DNA of 64,000 nt from Balneolaceae bacterium (GCA_006969905.1 CP030887.1:806001-870000), one strand, 5' to 3'. Positions 26,302-34,685 are shown, counted from the first letter of the stretch. Made by a program: numbers and translations. Notes: generated by a model not told the origin, from the sequence alone.

Positions 26302-27031
26302 TTAAATTGGTTAGTATACCGTCTTTCATTCCGGGCAGCACATCAAATTTATCTACCTGGCTTGCAAAAGGAATATCGTCTTCGGGTACAAGTTCTTTAA
26401 GACGTTTAGCGTGGTCGCTGCTTCCAATCGCCCTCTCTAAATCATCCCCAAATTTTTCGAAAAGACCAAATGCTACTTTCACACCATCCTTGGTGTTTTC
26501 GGGGAGTGTACCCCCACACATTTTTGAAATAAGAGAACCTGCAAAAAGAGTATCCTCCAAAGACAACCTTCCCTGCCAACCCGAGCAGATCAAAACAACT
26601 GCATCGTCATGTTCTTCAAGTGCTTTTAAAATACTTTTTTGGTTCAGGAAGCATCCCACATAAATCCGGTTTGCGAGATTTGCTTTCTTAATTGCCTTAG
26701 TGCCATTAGTAGTATTAAGAATGATTGTTTTATCCTCAACTGTTTCCTGTTCATATTCAAGGGGAGAGTTCCCTAAATGATAACCTTCAATTTTTTGCCC
26801 GTTCTTTTCTCCGCATAACAAATAATCATCCTGGTCCATGCTACGGGCCAGGCGCATAGCACCGTCCATATCTTCCACAGGGATAATTTTTTTTGCTCCA
26901 TTATTCAGGGCTGTAACAATGGTTGATGAAGCCCGGAGTACATCTATAATAACCGCAGACTTTCCCCTCAACTCTTCCTCCTGGAAAGATTGAACTGAGA
27001 AAAATACATCCAGGTAATCTATTCTGGCCAT
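26294..27031 (-). CDS. comB: 2-phosphosulfolactate phosphatase family protein
   Basis: 245 residues. The ComB fold is marked by an N-terminal DVFFSVQSFQEEEL block, AVIIDVLRASSTIVTALNNGAK near residue 30, NSPLEYEQ, LNTTNGTKAI near 108, and VVLICSGWQGRLSLEDTLFAG near 147. In methanogens ComB removes phosphate from 2-phosphosulfolactate during coenzyme M synthesis. Many bacteria carry the gene without that pathway, and the physiological substrate there is unclear. The gene lies between gcvT (25-nt gap) and ftsK (8-nt overlap). It is unrelated to competence ComB proteins. Confidence 0.88.
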   Translation of the reverse strand: MARIDYLDVFFSVQSFQEEELRGKSAVIIDVLRASSTIVTALNNGAKKIIPVEDMDGAMRLARSMDQDDYLLCGEKNGQKIEGYHLGNSPLEYEQETVEDKTIILNTTNGTKAIKKANLANRIYVGCFLNQKSILKALEEHDDAVVLICSGWQGRLSLEDTLFAGSLISKMCGGTLPENTKDGVKVAFGLFEKFGDDLERAIGSSDHAKRLKELVPEDDIPFASQVDKFDVLPGMKDGILTNLNG

Positions 27032-27056
27032 TTAACTATTCCTTTTTTATCTCTCT

Positions 27057-28157
27057 TTATTTTTTGATGAATGGAGGGCGGGTAACTATAGCCCCTCCTG
27101 TTTTCTTTCGGATAGTAATCTGAATATTTGTTCCTTCTGCTGCATATTCTTTTTCAACATAACCCATTCCTAATCCTTTACCTAAAGAAATGGACATTGT
27201 TCCACTGGTAACTTCGCCAATTCTATCCCCGTTTTCATTTAGAATTTCATAACCGTGGCGAGGGATGTTTCGATCATCACTCATTACAAAACCAACCAGT
27301 TGCCGGGTATTGCCTTCTTCCTTCTTTTTGAGAAGCACATTGCGACCCACGAATTCACCTTTATCCAGCTTTGTAATCCAGCCCAATCGCGCTTCCAGCG
27401 GATGGGTGTCTTTAGTAATGTCATTTCCATACAGAGCAAATCCCATTTCCAGTCTCAGTGTATCCCGTGCTCCCAAACCACAGGGTTCAATACCGAACTC
27501 TTCACCTGCTTTCATAATCGCATTCCAAACCGATTCGGGATCAACTGTGGTTTTATCGAAATACAGCTCGAAGCCCTTTTCACCAGTATAACCGGTTGCA
27601 GAAAAAATAATGTTTTCAAAACCTGCAAGCGATCCCGTCTTATAGCTGTAAAACTCAATCGAAGAAAGGTCTAAATCTGTAAGCTTTTGAAGTGTTGCTA
27701 CTGATTTTGGGCCCTGAACTGCTAACAAGCATGTATTCTCCGAATTATCATGGATTTCACAGTCAAAGGTATTCTGGCTTTTAATCCACTCCAGGTCTTT
27801 TTCAATATTGGACGCATTTACCACCAGGATATAGCCATTATTGTCATAGAGCTTGTAAACAATCAGGTCATCGACAATGCCGCCATCTTCATAGCACATA
27901 CATGAATATTGGGCTTTTCCATCCACCAGTTTTGAGGCATCATTCACGGTTACTTTTTGAACCAGTTCCAATGCTTCGGGGCCGTGAACAAAAAATTCAC
28001 CCATATGGGAAACATCAAAAATACCTGCCGCTTCACGGACTGCAGCATGTTCAACTTTTATTCCCTTGTACTGTACCGGCATATAATACCCGGCAAAGTC
28101 TACAAGCTTGGCACCTTCTTTTTGATGTATTTCGTAAAACGGGGTTTGTTTTGGCAT
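27057..28157 (-). CDS. gcvT: Glycine cleavage system T protein (aminomethyltransferase)
   Basis: 366 residues, the normal length. It transfers the methylene group from the H-protein aminomethyl-lipoyl arm to tetrahydrofolate. Motifs include [40 protein letters not shown], a central [29 protein letters not shown], and the C-terminal GEVTSGTMS. It leads the gcvT-comB-ftsK-lolA-flippase run; gcvH and gcvP are not in the window. I looked for a glycine riboswitch in the 242-nt divergent upstream region and did not find one by eye. Confidence 0.96.
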   Translation of the reverse strand: MPKQTPFYEIHQKEGAKLVDFAGYYMPVQYKGIKVEHAAVREAAGIFDVSHMGEFFVHGPEALELVQKVTVNDASKLVDGKAQYSCMCYEDGGIVDDLIVYKLYDNNGYILVVNASNIEKDLEWIKSQNTFDCEIHDNSENTCLLAVQGPKSVATLQKLTDLDLSSIEFYSYKTGSLAGFENIIFSATGYTGEKGFELYFDKTTVDPESVWNAIMKAGEEFGIEPCGLGARDTLRLEMGFALYGNDITKDTHPLEARLGWITKLDKGEFVGRNVLLKKKEEGNTRQLVGFVMSDDRNIPRHGYEILNENGDRIGEVTSGTMSISLGKGLGMGYVEKEYAAEGTNIQITIRKKTGGAIVTRPPFIKK

Positions 28158-28209
28158 CCTGTTAAATCTTTATCTTTGTTGTACCCGGTGTTCTAAATAA
28201 TTATGAGTG

Positions 28210-28217
28210 CAAATTTA
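28210..28217 (-). promoter_or_regulatory. Possible -7 box for gcvT operon
   Basis: On the minus strand this reads TAAATTTG, matching TAnnTTTG, about 53 nt before the gcvT ATG. A TTTGACA lies upstream, but only 12 nt separate its TTG from the -7 box, shorter than the usual 19-21 nt spacing of Bacteroidota promoters, so the pairing is uncertain. Confidence 0.35.
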
Positions 28218-28399
28218 ATCATTTATTGTCAAAGAAGATGGAATCCTTCTGTGCATTTTAATAAGGAATTAATTTAAGGGCTATTTCGTGATCAATTAAA
28301 GGCATTTCTAAACGGTCAAAGGAAATCCTTTCCACTTTTTCCTTGTTACAATCTCCGTATCTTAGTCCAAAATTGTTCATCAAAACCCGCTTATAATTT

Positions 28400-29515
28400 A
28401 TGGCTATCCAAAAAGAGCAAATTCTGACAGCCTTAGCTCATGTTCTTCATCCACAGGAAAAAAAGGATCTCATTGCACTGGATATGATCCAGGATGTAAT
28501 CGTACAGGATAAATACATCAGTTTTACACTGGAGATGCCTGAAAAAGATGATGCACTTGCCGGTCAATTGCAGAAAAAATGCGAGGGAGCTATTCACAAG
28601 TTTATTGATGGTGAAGCTATAGTAGATATCCAGGTAGGCATTAATGTTTCCAGGAGTAGAAAAGAAGAGGATCAGCCCCAGCAAGGACAGCAGCAGGAAG
28701 TACTGCCCGGTGTAAAGAATATCATTGCGGTTGCTTCCGGTAAAGGCGGGGTAGGTAAATCTACGGTAGCAGTAAACCTGGCAGCAGCGTTAGCAAGAAC
28801 AGGAGCCAAAGTCGGCTTGATGGATACGGATATTTACGGTCCCAGCATCCCAACGATGTTCAATTTATTTGACCGCCCGAACATAACCACCCAAAAGAAA
28901 TTGGTTCCGCTTGAGAAGCACGGCATCAAAATGGTTTCTATGGGGTTTCTGGTAGATGTTAACCAGGCGATGGTTTGGCGCGGACCTATGGCAACCAGTG
29001 CTATTAAACAATTTATGACCGAGGTGGATTGGGGTGAACTGGATTATATGGTGCTTGATATGCCTCCCGGAACAGGAGATATCCAGCTTACCATCGTACA
29101 AACCGTGCCTTTAAGTGGTGCTGTAATTGTTTCTACCCCTCAAATTGTGGCTTTGGATGATGTTCGTAAAGGGGTGGCTATGTTTAACAAGGTAAATGTA
29201 CCTGTACTGGGTGTGATTGAAAACATGGCCTACTTCATTCCACCCGATATGCCCGAAAAGAAATACCATATTTTTGGCGAAGGCGGCGCCAAACGATTAG
29301 CACAGGAACTTAACGTACCTGTGTTGGGAGAAATCCCTTTAGAGCAACCCGTACGTGAAGCAGGGGATAACGGAACCCCGATTGTTATTGCGGATGAAAA
29401 TGCACCGGCAGCTACTAAACTGATAGAAGCCACTGCCAATATGCAACAGCAGCTTTCACTCCGGGCGGCAGAAATTGCCAATACCCAGAAGGTAGAGATT
29501 AAGTTCAGACCGTAG
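28400..29515 (+). CDS. mrp: Mrp/NBP35-family ATP-binding protein (Fe-S carrier type) lacking the CxxC motif
   Basis: 371 residues. An N-terminal MIP18/DUF59 domain (about 1-85) precedes a ParA-like P-loop NTPase with the deviant Walker A GKGGVGKST at about 114-122, DTDIYGPSIPTM, MVLDMPPGTGDIQL and STPQIVALDDVRKG. The family assembles or carries Fe-S clusters. In canonical members the ENMxxF segment is followed by a CPxC pair that binds a bridging cluster at the dimer interface. Here it reads ENMAYFIPPDMPEKKY, and the whole protein has only one Cys (residue 60). It may therefore not hold a cluster in the canonical way. Transcribed divergently from gcvT. Confidence 0.93.
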   Translation: MAIQKEQILTALAHVLHPQEKKDLIALDMIQDVIVQDKYISFTLEMPEKDDALAGQLQKKCEGAIHKFIDGEAIVDIQVGINVSRSRKEEDQPQQGQQQEVLPGVKNIIAVASGKGGVGKSTVAVNLAAALARTGAKVGLMDTDIYGPSIPTMFNLFDRPNITTQKKLVPLEKHGIKMVSMGFLVDVNQAMVWRGPMATSAIKQFMTEVDWGELDYMVLDMPPGTGDIQLTIVQTVPLSGAVIVSTPQIVALDDVRKGVAMFNKVNVPVLGVIENMAYFIPPDMPEKKYHIFGEGGAKRLAQELNVPVLGEIPLEQPVREAGDNGTPIVIADENAPAATKLIEATANMQQQLSLRAAEIANTQKVEIKFRP

Positions 29516-29639
29516 GTTCCTAAATTTTTTCTAGATCAAAAAAGCCAGGGATCATTCAAAACATGATTATTGTCAGGTAGACTTGATTCAGGATTACAGA
29601 AGTCAGGTAACAAATCATATACTTCAATCAATTAAAGAC

Positions 29640-29666
29640 GTCATGCTGAATTCATTTCAGCATCTT
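29640..29666 (+). repeat. REP-like palindromic element, copy 1
   Basis: The element contains ATGCTGAA, a 5-nt loop and TTCAGCAT, an 8-bp perfect stem, flanked by GTC on the left and CTT on the right. It matches copy 2 in opposite orientation, with differences in both stem arms that keep pairing. Right-flank ATGAATCAGC could also pair with GCTGAATTCAT, giving an alternative fold. This resembles degenerate intergenic palindromes scattered through Bacteroidota genomes. Confidence 0.6.
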
Positions 29667-29719
29667 ATGAATCAGCTTTTATTTATTTGATGATCAAAGC
29701 TTAACTTATAAATCCCACT

Positions 29720-29746
29720 AAGATCCTGAAACAAGTTCAGGATGAC
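29720..29746 (-). repeat. REP-like palindromic element, copy 2 (inverted)
   Basis: Read on the minus strand, it has ATCCTGAA, a 5-nt loop and TTCAGGAT, again an 8-bp stem, with GTC and CTT flanks identical to copy 1. Compared with copy 1 the third base pair of the stem is changed from G-C to C-G, a compensatory change. The two copies face each other 53 nt apart, like a BIME pair. Confidence 0.6.
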
Positions 29747-29917
29747 TCAGTACTGAAATACCCTGTCCACATTCTAGCTGGTAAATTATTAGTCTCAACA
29801 AATAACTTAGTGCTTCTTAATGGTCATTAAATAGCTAGCCTGTCATAAAGGATATGCGTCAGACAGAATTTGGTTTTTCCAAAAATGCAAATTCATAATC
29901 CCTTCATATTTTTTGGG

Positions 29918-29940
29918 TAGTTTTGCCTCAAAACTTGAGG
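29918..29940 (+). promoter_or_regulatory. Possible promoter -7 box plus 6-3-6 inverted repeat before doxX-like gene
   Basis: TAGTTTTG (29918-29925) matches TAnnTTTG. It is directly followed by CCTCAA-AAC-TTGAGG (29926-29940), a perfect inverted repeat at the expected transcription start, 11 nt before the ATG at 29951. A regulator bound there, or a hairpin at the mRNA 5' end, could control the gene. Confidence 0.4.
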
Positions 29941-29950
29941 GTCTGTTTCC

Positions 29951-30418
29951 ATGTTTGAAAAATATTTCGATCGGTATGACTACGAAATCACGAAGTGGAT
30001 GGCGCGGTATGGTTTGTCGACCTTACGCATTGGGTTAGGTATGATTTTTTTATGGTTTGGGGCACTCAAATATTTCCCCGGTTTAAGTCCTGCAGAAGAC
30101 TTGGTTCGAAATACCATCTACTTTGTTAATCCTGATTTATTTATTCCTGTCTTGGCAACCTGGGAGGTTTTGATTGGCTTGGGATTAATAGTTGGTAGAT
30201 GGATGCGTGTAACTTTACTGCTACTCTTCCTGCAAATGCCTGGAACCATTATGCCTGTTTTTATTCTTCCGGAGGTAGTCTGGACCTCTTTCCCCTTCGG
30301 GTTAACATTGGAGGGACAGTATATTGTTAAAAACCTGGTATTGGTGAGCGCCGGGTTGGTTCTGGGGGCTACAGTAAGAGGTGGCAGACTTGTGAACGAG
30401 CCGGATTCTAATTCCTAA
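29951..30418 (+). CDS. DoxX-like four-helix membrane protein
   Basis: 155 residues with four TM helices (about 23-40, 62-85, 87-107, 125-145). Signatures of the DoxX/DUF417 group are [20 protein letters not shown] in the first helix and [17 protein letters not shown] near the middle. Family members sit in the inner membrane and have been tied to thiosulfate, redox or organic-acid handling, but no single function is established. The gene is monocistronic, with a promoter-like box and inverted repeat directly upstream. Confidence 0.82.
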   Translation: MFEKYFDRYDYEITKWMARYGLSTLRIGLGMIFLWFGALKYFPGLSPAEDLVRNTIYFVNPDLFIPVLATWEVLIGLGLIVGRWMRVTLLLLFLQMPGTIMPVFILPEVVWTSFPFGLTLEGQYIVKNLVLVSAGLVLGATVRGGRLVNEPDSNS

Positions 30419-30428
30419 TCCTCATAAA

Positions 30429-30526
30429 TCCTAAACTGCCATGATATTTTGATTCGGCAGACTCCGGTTTTAGGACCCGAATACTGAGATCACTTCGCTC
30501 CGCTCGTGAATGGTTGCCCGGTATTC
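30429..30526. repeat. Nested inverted repeats in convergent intergenic region
   Basis: TCCTAAACTGCC (30429-30440) pairs with GGCAG (30456-30460) and TTTAGGA (30469-30475), a two-part stem with an 8-nt bulge. Next to it GAATAC (30479-30484) pairs with GTATTC (30521-30526) around a GC-rich core (CACTTCGCTCCGCTCGTG). It lies between convergent doxX-like and putP genes and may serve as a two-way terminator or be another repetitive palindrome. No U-tract is visible. Confidence 0.35.
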
Positions 30527-30573
30527 ATATCTTAAGCTGTCATCGAATTCCCTGACTTCTACAAGATGGCCCC

Positions 30574-32025
30574 TCATTTTTGAGTCAATTTACTTACCAA
30601 AATAGTTATCAACCCGCTGGCAAAGAAAGCCGGGATCAATTCATAAAGATTGTCATTCAGTACCGGGGTCAGTTCCCAGATAATAGTAACTACTGTTCCG
30701 GTCAGTATTCCGGCAATCACTCCTTTTTTGGTAGTACCTTTCCAATATAGTGCCAAGATAGATGTAGGCCCCAGCGATGCCCCCAACCCTGCCCACGCAA
30801 AAAGTACCAGCCAGTACACCAGTTCTTCGGCAAACCATCCAAAAACCAGGGCAATACCTACCAATACAACTACAACAATCCGGCTATACAGTACAAGCTG
30901 TTTTTGGGGAATTTCTTCGTCTTTCTTAACCAGTTTATCATATACATCCCTTACCACACTTGAAGCGGCTACCAACAACTGAGAATCAGCTGTTGACATA
31001 ATTGCTGCAAATATGGAAGCAATAACAAACCCGAACATCACAGGGCTTAAATGAAGCTGTGCCAAAAACGGGTATAGATTTTCTTCATCTGCGGAAGGGA
31101 GCATTCCAACTTCAGGGAAGTAGGCCCGTCCCACCAGGCCAATAAGGACAGCACCTATCGCCATTACTACATTCCAAAAAGTACCTACTGCCGCTGCAAA
31201 CCGTAATTGCTTAGGATCATCAATGGCCATGTAGCGGGTTAGAATATGAGGATTACCGGGTGACCCTAAACCAATACCCACAAAACCAATAAATACCCCA
31301 GCGCTCAACGCCAGTGGATCAAGAAAGGTTACATCCTGTACATCCAGTTGCTGAACCAATACAGACCACCCGCCTAAATCATAAATAGCAATGATTGGCA
31401 AAAAAACCAGTGCAAAAATCATGAAGAAAGCCTGGATCGTATCGGTTAAACTCACCGCCAAAAATCCACCTAATACCGTGTAGACTAAAATAATTATAGC
31501 TGAAAGCGCTATACCTGTATCCTGATCTATACCAAAACTGGAAGAAAATGCTTTACCTCCTGCTACAAACTGAGCGGAAACATAGCTTACCATAAATATC
31601 AAAAAAGTGGCTACCAGGATAACCCGAAGGGTGCCGTTCTTATCATCAAATCGTTCGGCAAAAAAATCCGGGACTGTTATGCAATCATATTGCTCCGAAA
31701 ATTCCCTAAGACGTTTTGCATAGGTAAGAAACAACACCAGTTCAACAGAGATATATCCAACTAATGCCCAAATGGCTGACATCCCCCGCATATATACCAA
31801 CCCGGTAACCCCTAGTAATAACCATGCGCTTCTTCCCGAAACCACCGCAGAAAGGGCGATTACGAGCTTGTTCATTTTCCTGCCGCCTATAAAAAACTCG
31901 CTTATTCCTGAAGATGAGAAGCGGGCCGAATAAATACCAATACCAATCAAAAGCGCCAGGTAACCCAAAAAAGCATATACCGCGTATTGGTCTACAACGA
32001 TATCAATGGCCTGGGCTTCATGCAT
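30574..32025 (-). CDS. putP: Sodium/proline symporter
   Basis: 483 residues and 12-13 TM helices of the SSS (solute:sodium symporter) family. The N-terminal FFIGGRKMNKLVIALSAVVSGRSAW block with the Ser/Gly-rich TM2, the MSTADSQLLVAASSVVRD motif around residue 345-362 and the WLVLFAWAGLGASLGP block are PutP signatures. It imports proline with Na+. It lies 12 nt after the glutamate dehydrogenase gene on the same strand, which supports a role in using proline/glutamate as carbon and nitrogen source; proline dehydrogenase is encoded 24 kb away in the same window. Confidence 0.93.
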   Translation of the reverse strand: MHEAQAIDIVVDQYAVYAFLGYLALLIGIGIYSARFSSSGISEFFIGGRKMNKLVIALSAVVSGRSAWLLLGVTGLVYMRGMSAIWALVGYISVELVLFLTYAKRLREFSEQYDCITVPDFFAERFDDKNGTLRVILVATFLIFMVSYVSAQFVAGGKAFSSSFGIDQDTGIALSAIIILVYTVLGGFLAVSLTDTIQAFFMIFALVFLPIIAIYDLGGWSVLVQQLDVQDVTFLDPLALSAGVFIGFVGIGLGSPGNPHILTRYMAIDDPKQLRFAAAVGTFWNVVMAIGAVLIGLVGRAYFPEVGMLPSADEENLYPFLAQLHLSPVMFGFVIASIFAAIMSTADSQLLVAASSVVRDVYDKLVKKDEEIPQKQLVLYSRIVVVVLVGIALVFGWFAEELVYWLVLFAWAGLGASLGPTSILALYWKGTTKKGVIAGILTGTVVTIIWELTPVLNDNLYELIPAFFASGLITILVSKLTQK

Positions 32026-32037
32026 ATTACTATCAGA

Positions 32038-33444
32038 TTATGGGAAAATACCCATCTGTTCGTACATGATTCCGATCTTATTGATAGCATTTATGAAGGC
32101 TGCGGTTCTGAGGTCGTTGAGCCCATGCTCATTTCGGATTTCAGAAATTTGCTGATACGCATTTATCATAGTTTCTTCCAGCCCTGAGTCTACCAGGTCA
32201 TATTCTTCAGCCCCGTGAGAAAGATTCTCCATTTCTTTTTCCGTGAACTTTTTACCAGATACATTTTCGATTTCCTTAAGGATTTTTTTGAGGCTGCTTT
32301 CATCAAAGCGTTTGTTTATCCGGCCATATCGAACATGTTGTATATTTTTTAACCACTCAAAATAGGAAACCACCACACCCCCGGCATTTAAATAACTATC
32401 CGGCAGAATTAAAGCACCACGGTCTTTTAGTATGTCATGTGCATCAGCAGTGGTTGGCCCATTTGCCGCCTCTGCAATAATCTTAGCTTTTATGTTGGCA
32501 GCATTGTCTCCGGTAATCTGGCTTTCAAGCGCTGCCGGTATCAAAATATCACAATCCAACTCCAGTGCATCTTTATTAGAGGCAAGCTCTTTGGTGTTCC
32601 CAAAGCCAATGATGCTTCCTGTCTCTTTTCTGTATTCCACAATACCCTTTAAATCTATTCCCTCAGGGTCGTAAATGCCTCCTTCTATTTCTGCAATTCC
32701 TACCAGTTTTGCACCCGCTTCAATCATATATAAAGAAGCGTGGTAGCCTACATTTCCCAGTCCCTGAACTACAAAGGTCTTTCCTTCAACTCCAACATCC
32801 AGTCCAAGCTCATCCATATCTTCTTTTACTGCACAGGCCTCCCGTATCCCGAAATAAACACCCCTTCCCGTTGCTTCTGTCCGCCCCCGAATTCCACCTT
32901 GCTGAATGGGCTTACCGGTTACAGAAGCTTCCGCATTTAAATCATCATGCATTTGCCGATAGGTATCCAGTATCCACCCCATTTCACGAGCCCCGGTACC
33001 ATAATCGGGTGCAGGTACATCAACACCCGGGCCAATAAAACCTTTTTTGATCAATTCATAAGTATATCGCCGGGTAATTCTTTCTATTTCTGTTTCAGAA
33101 TACTGTCGCGTACTGATTTTTACCCCACCTTTTGCTCCTCCAAAGGGAACATCCACAATAGCACATTTATAACTCATCAGGGCTGCCAACGCCATTGTCT
33201 CATCTTCATCTACTTTATGGCTGTAACGAATACCTCCCTTTGTGGGCGTTTTGTGATGACTGTGTTCTACTCTCCAGCCTTCTATTACCTCAATCCTACC
33301 ATCATCTCTTCTTATCGGGAATGTAACATGGTAAATGGTATTACATACTTTTATTTGGTTTAATAGACCCTGATCAAATCGGGTATACTTGGCAGCTTTG
33401 TCAAAATTCTTGTTTACCTGCTCATAAAATTTATATTCGGCCAT
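32038..33444 (-). CDS. gdhA: Glutamate dehydrogenase (Glu/Leu/Phe/Val family)
   Basis: 468 residues from the ATG at 33444; the frame extends to 33525 only by overlapping the upstream gene. The N-terminal catalytic domain has KGGIRYSHKVDEDE, the substrate-lysine block FGGAKGGVKIS near residue 100 and GPGVDVPAPDYGTGAREMGWI. The Rossmann domain has GLGNVGYHASLY near residue 225. It interconverts glutamate and 2-oxoglutarate plus ammonia with NAD(P). The length exceeds the about 420 of many NAD-GDHs through a longer C-terminal helical part. It probably shares a transcript with putP downstream. Confidence 0.93.
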   Translation of the reverse strand: MAEYKFYEQVNKNFDKAAKYTRFDQGLLNQIKVCNTIYHVTFPIRRDDGRIEVIEGWRVEHSHHKTPTKGGIRYSHKVDEDETMALAALMSYKCAIVDVPFGGAKGGVKISTRQYSETEIERITRRYTYELIKKGFIGPGVDVPAPDYGTGAREMGWILDTYRQMHDDLNAEASVTGKPIQQGGIRGRTEATGRGVYFGIREACAVKEDMDELGLDVGVEGKTFVVQGLGNVGYHASLYMIEAGAKLVGIAEIEGGIYDPEGIDLKGIVEYRKETGSIIGFGNTKELASNKDALELDCDILIPAALESQITGDNAANIKAKIIAEAANGPTTADAHDILKDRGALILPDSYLNAGGVVVSYFEWLKNIQHVRYGRINKRFDESSLKKILKEIENVSGKKFTEKEMENLSHGAEEYDLVDSGLEETMINAYQQISEIRNEHGLNDLRTAAFINAINKIGIMYEQMGIFP

Positions 33445-33521
33445 GAAAATAGGATATGATTTTTGAGAAGTTTGATGGTCGGAATATTCTAACTCAGAAA
33501 CAAGAAAAAAGCCCTTTCCTG

Positions 33522-34271
33522 TCAATCATTTACTGGCAAAGCAATATGCAGATGATCGGCTGTTCCTACATGCCGAATAGTTTGGAGGCCCATAAATCTA
33601 AGCGATTGTTCAAGTGCGCGGTTTCTTAGTTCGGAATGGCCTTTGGTTCTCAAGTCAATGGCATGTACATACCCGGTAGACTGCTCAAAATGGAGAGAAC
33701 TTTCGTTAAGTGGAAGCCCCATTCGGGCGTAGTCTTCCGGTGTTCTTTTTATATCGGTAATCACCAGTTCGCCCTCAGCCAGAGTTGTGGTGGCTACGGC
33801 TACCCTCAGAATGGGATGCAATGACCTATACACTTCACGAATTTCATCCGACTTTGCATTTACACTGGAAAGATACATGAGGCCGTAAATGCAAAATCCC
33901 CCTACCAGCATCCCAATTCCTCCAAAACTAAATTTCATCATTAGTTTTTTGTTTTGAACCTTTCTGAACAGGAAAAGTATATAAACCAGTAGTAACCCTA
34001 TAGTCGCGATCGCACCTCCGCCAAGCGCAAGCCACCCATTAAATCCCTGTTCAAGGTTTAAATAAACTGAGGTTCGGATTAGCAAAAAGAATGGGAGAAT
34101 GCCCATGGCTATAATCAGTGTAATCCATAAAAAAACCTGGGAGGCTCTCTTTTTCTTACCCAGCTTCTTTGCCTGCTCTTCCCTGGGAAGGTCTGTAAAT
34201 GAGAAACTCTCGTTGGGCTTTAAAAGCCAGTCGATATCTTTTTGGGTGATTTTTTCCACAGGGGAGTACAC
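33522..34271 (-). CDS. Three-TM membrane protein with possible M15-like peptidase tail
   Basis: 249 residues, family not recognised. About 45 cytoplasmic residues precede TM helices at about 46-66, 78-101 and 113-134, which puts the C-terminal 110 residues in the periplasm. That tail contains SLHFEQSTG-YVHAIDL (H194, H203, D206) and DHLHIAL (H240, H242). The order His...Asp...His is like the zinc site of M15/DUF5715-type D-Ala-D-Ala carboxypeptidases (SxHxxGxAxD ... H), though spacing differs from the classic motif. Peptidoglycan trimming is an inference. Its end overlaps the long form of the glutamate dehydrogenase frame, not the preferred start. Confidence 0.72.
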   Translation of the reverse strand: MYSPVEKITQKDIDWLLKPNESFSFTDLPREEQAKKLGKKKRASQVFLWITLIIAMGILPFFLLIRTSVYLNLEQGFNGWLALGGGAIATIGLLLVYILFLFRKVQNKKLMMKFSFGGIGMLVGGFCIYGLMYLSSVNAKSDEIREVYRSLHPILRVAVATTTLAEGELVITDIKRTPEDYARMGLPLNESSLHFEQSTGYVHAIDLRTKGHSELRNRALEQSLRFMGLQTIRHVGTADHLHIALPVND

Positions 34272-34289
34272 GATTTAACCTGGCTCATG

Positions 34290-34685
34290 TTACATGCCCC
34301 TGTTGGTCTTTCTCATCAAAAAAGGAAAGCTTTGAAACAGGATGATTAAAATGATTGCCATAAAAATAGCCTCCGGAGGATTTGAGTAAATCACCCTGCC
34401 CATATTATTTAGAGTAAATGCAATAAGAAGACCGGATGCAAATATGGCAAACCCGGTTGACCATGAAACGCGAAGCCACATTGCAAATCCGGTCAGAGTT
34501 GATACAAGCCCAATTAATAATTGAGTGATGTATCTGAAAGCTGGAATATTCTGATGCTCGAATTGAAATAATGAATCACTTCCGCTTACTGTAATATTCC
34601 ATAAAGATTGTATGCCCATGTACAAGCCAATTATCAAAAATGAGATGCTTAAAAAGAGTGCTATTCTACGGTCATTACTATTCAT
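34290..34685 (-). CDS. Small four-TM membrane protein
   Basis: 131 residues, almost entirely hydrophobic, with helices at about 8-28, 46-67, 72-92 and 100-120. No motif identifies a family with confidence; DoxX-like or DUF4345-like small membrane proteins look similar. Its stop lies 18 nt before the start of the M15-like membrane protein gene, so the two are probably co-transcribed. It is divergent from the dipeptidase gene. Confidence 0.68.
   Translation of the reverse strand: MNSNDRRIALFLSISFLIIGLYMGIQSLWNITVSGSDSLFQFEHQNIPAFRYITQLLIGLVSTLTGFAMWLRVSWSTGFAIFASGLLIAFTLNNMGRVIYSNPPEAIFMAIILIILFQSFPFLMRKTNRGM

Larger units (their letters stand above)
29516..29950. other. 435-nt intergenic region between mrp and doxX-like gene
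   Basis: No open frame of note is visible on either strand. The region holds a pair of REP-like inverted repeats in opposite orientation (29640-29666 and 29720-29746), a TAnnTTTG box and a 6-3-6 inverted repeat just before the next gene (29918-29940). The rest is AT-rich sequence in which I see no tRNA, terminator with U-tract, or known riboswitch. Confidence 0.7.

Noticed and set aside
26294-27031. Competence gene comB
   Set aside because: The name is shared only; the sequence is of the 2-phosphosulfolactate phosphatase family.
28158-28399. Glycine riboswitch upstream of gcvT
   Set aside because: gcv genes often carry one, but the region is AT-rich and shows no tandem aptamer-like stems or GGAG-type core by eye.
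29516-30573. CRISPR-like or tRNA content in the intergenic regions around doxX
   Set aside because: The repeats are two facing palindromes, not evenly spaced direct repeats, and no cloverleaf with a T-arm was seen.
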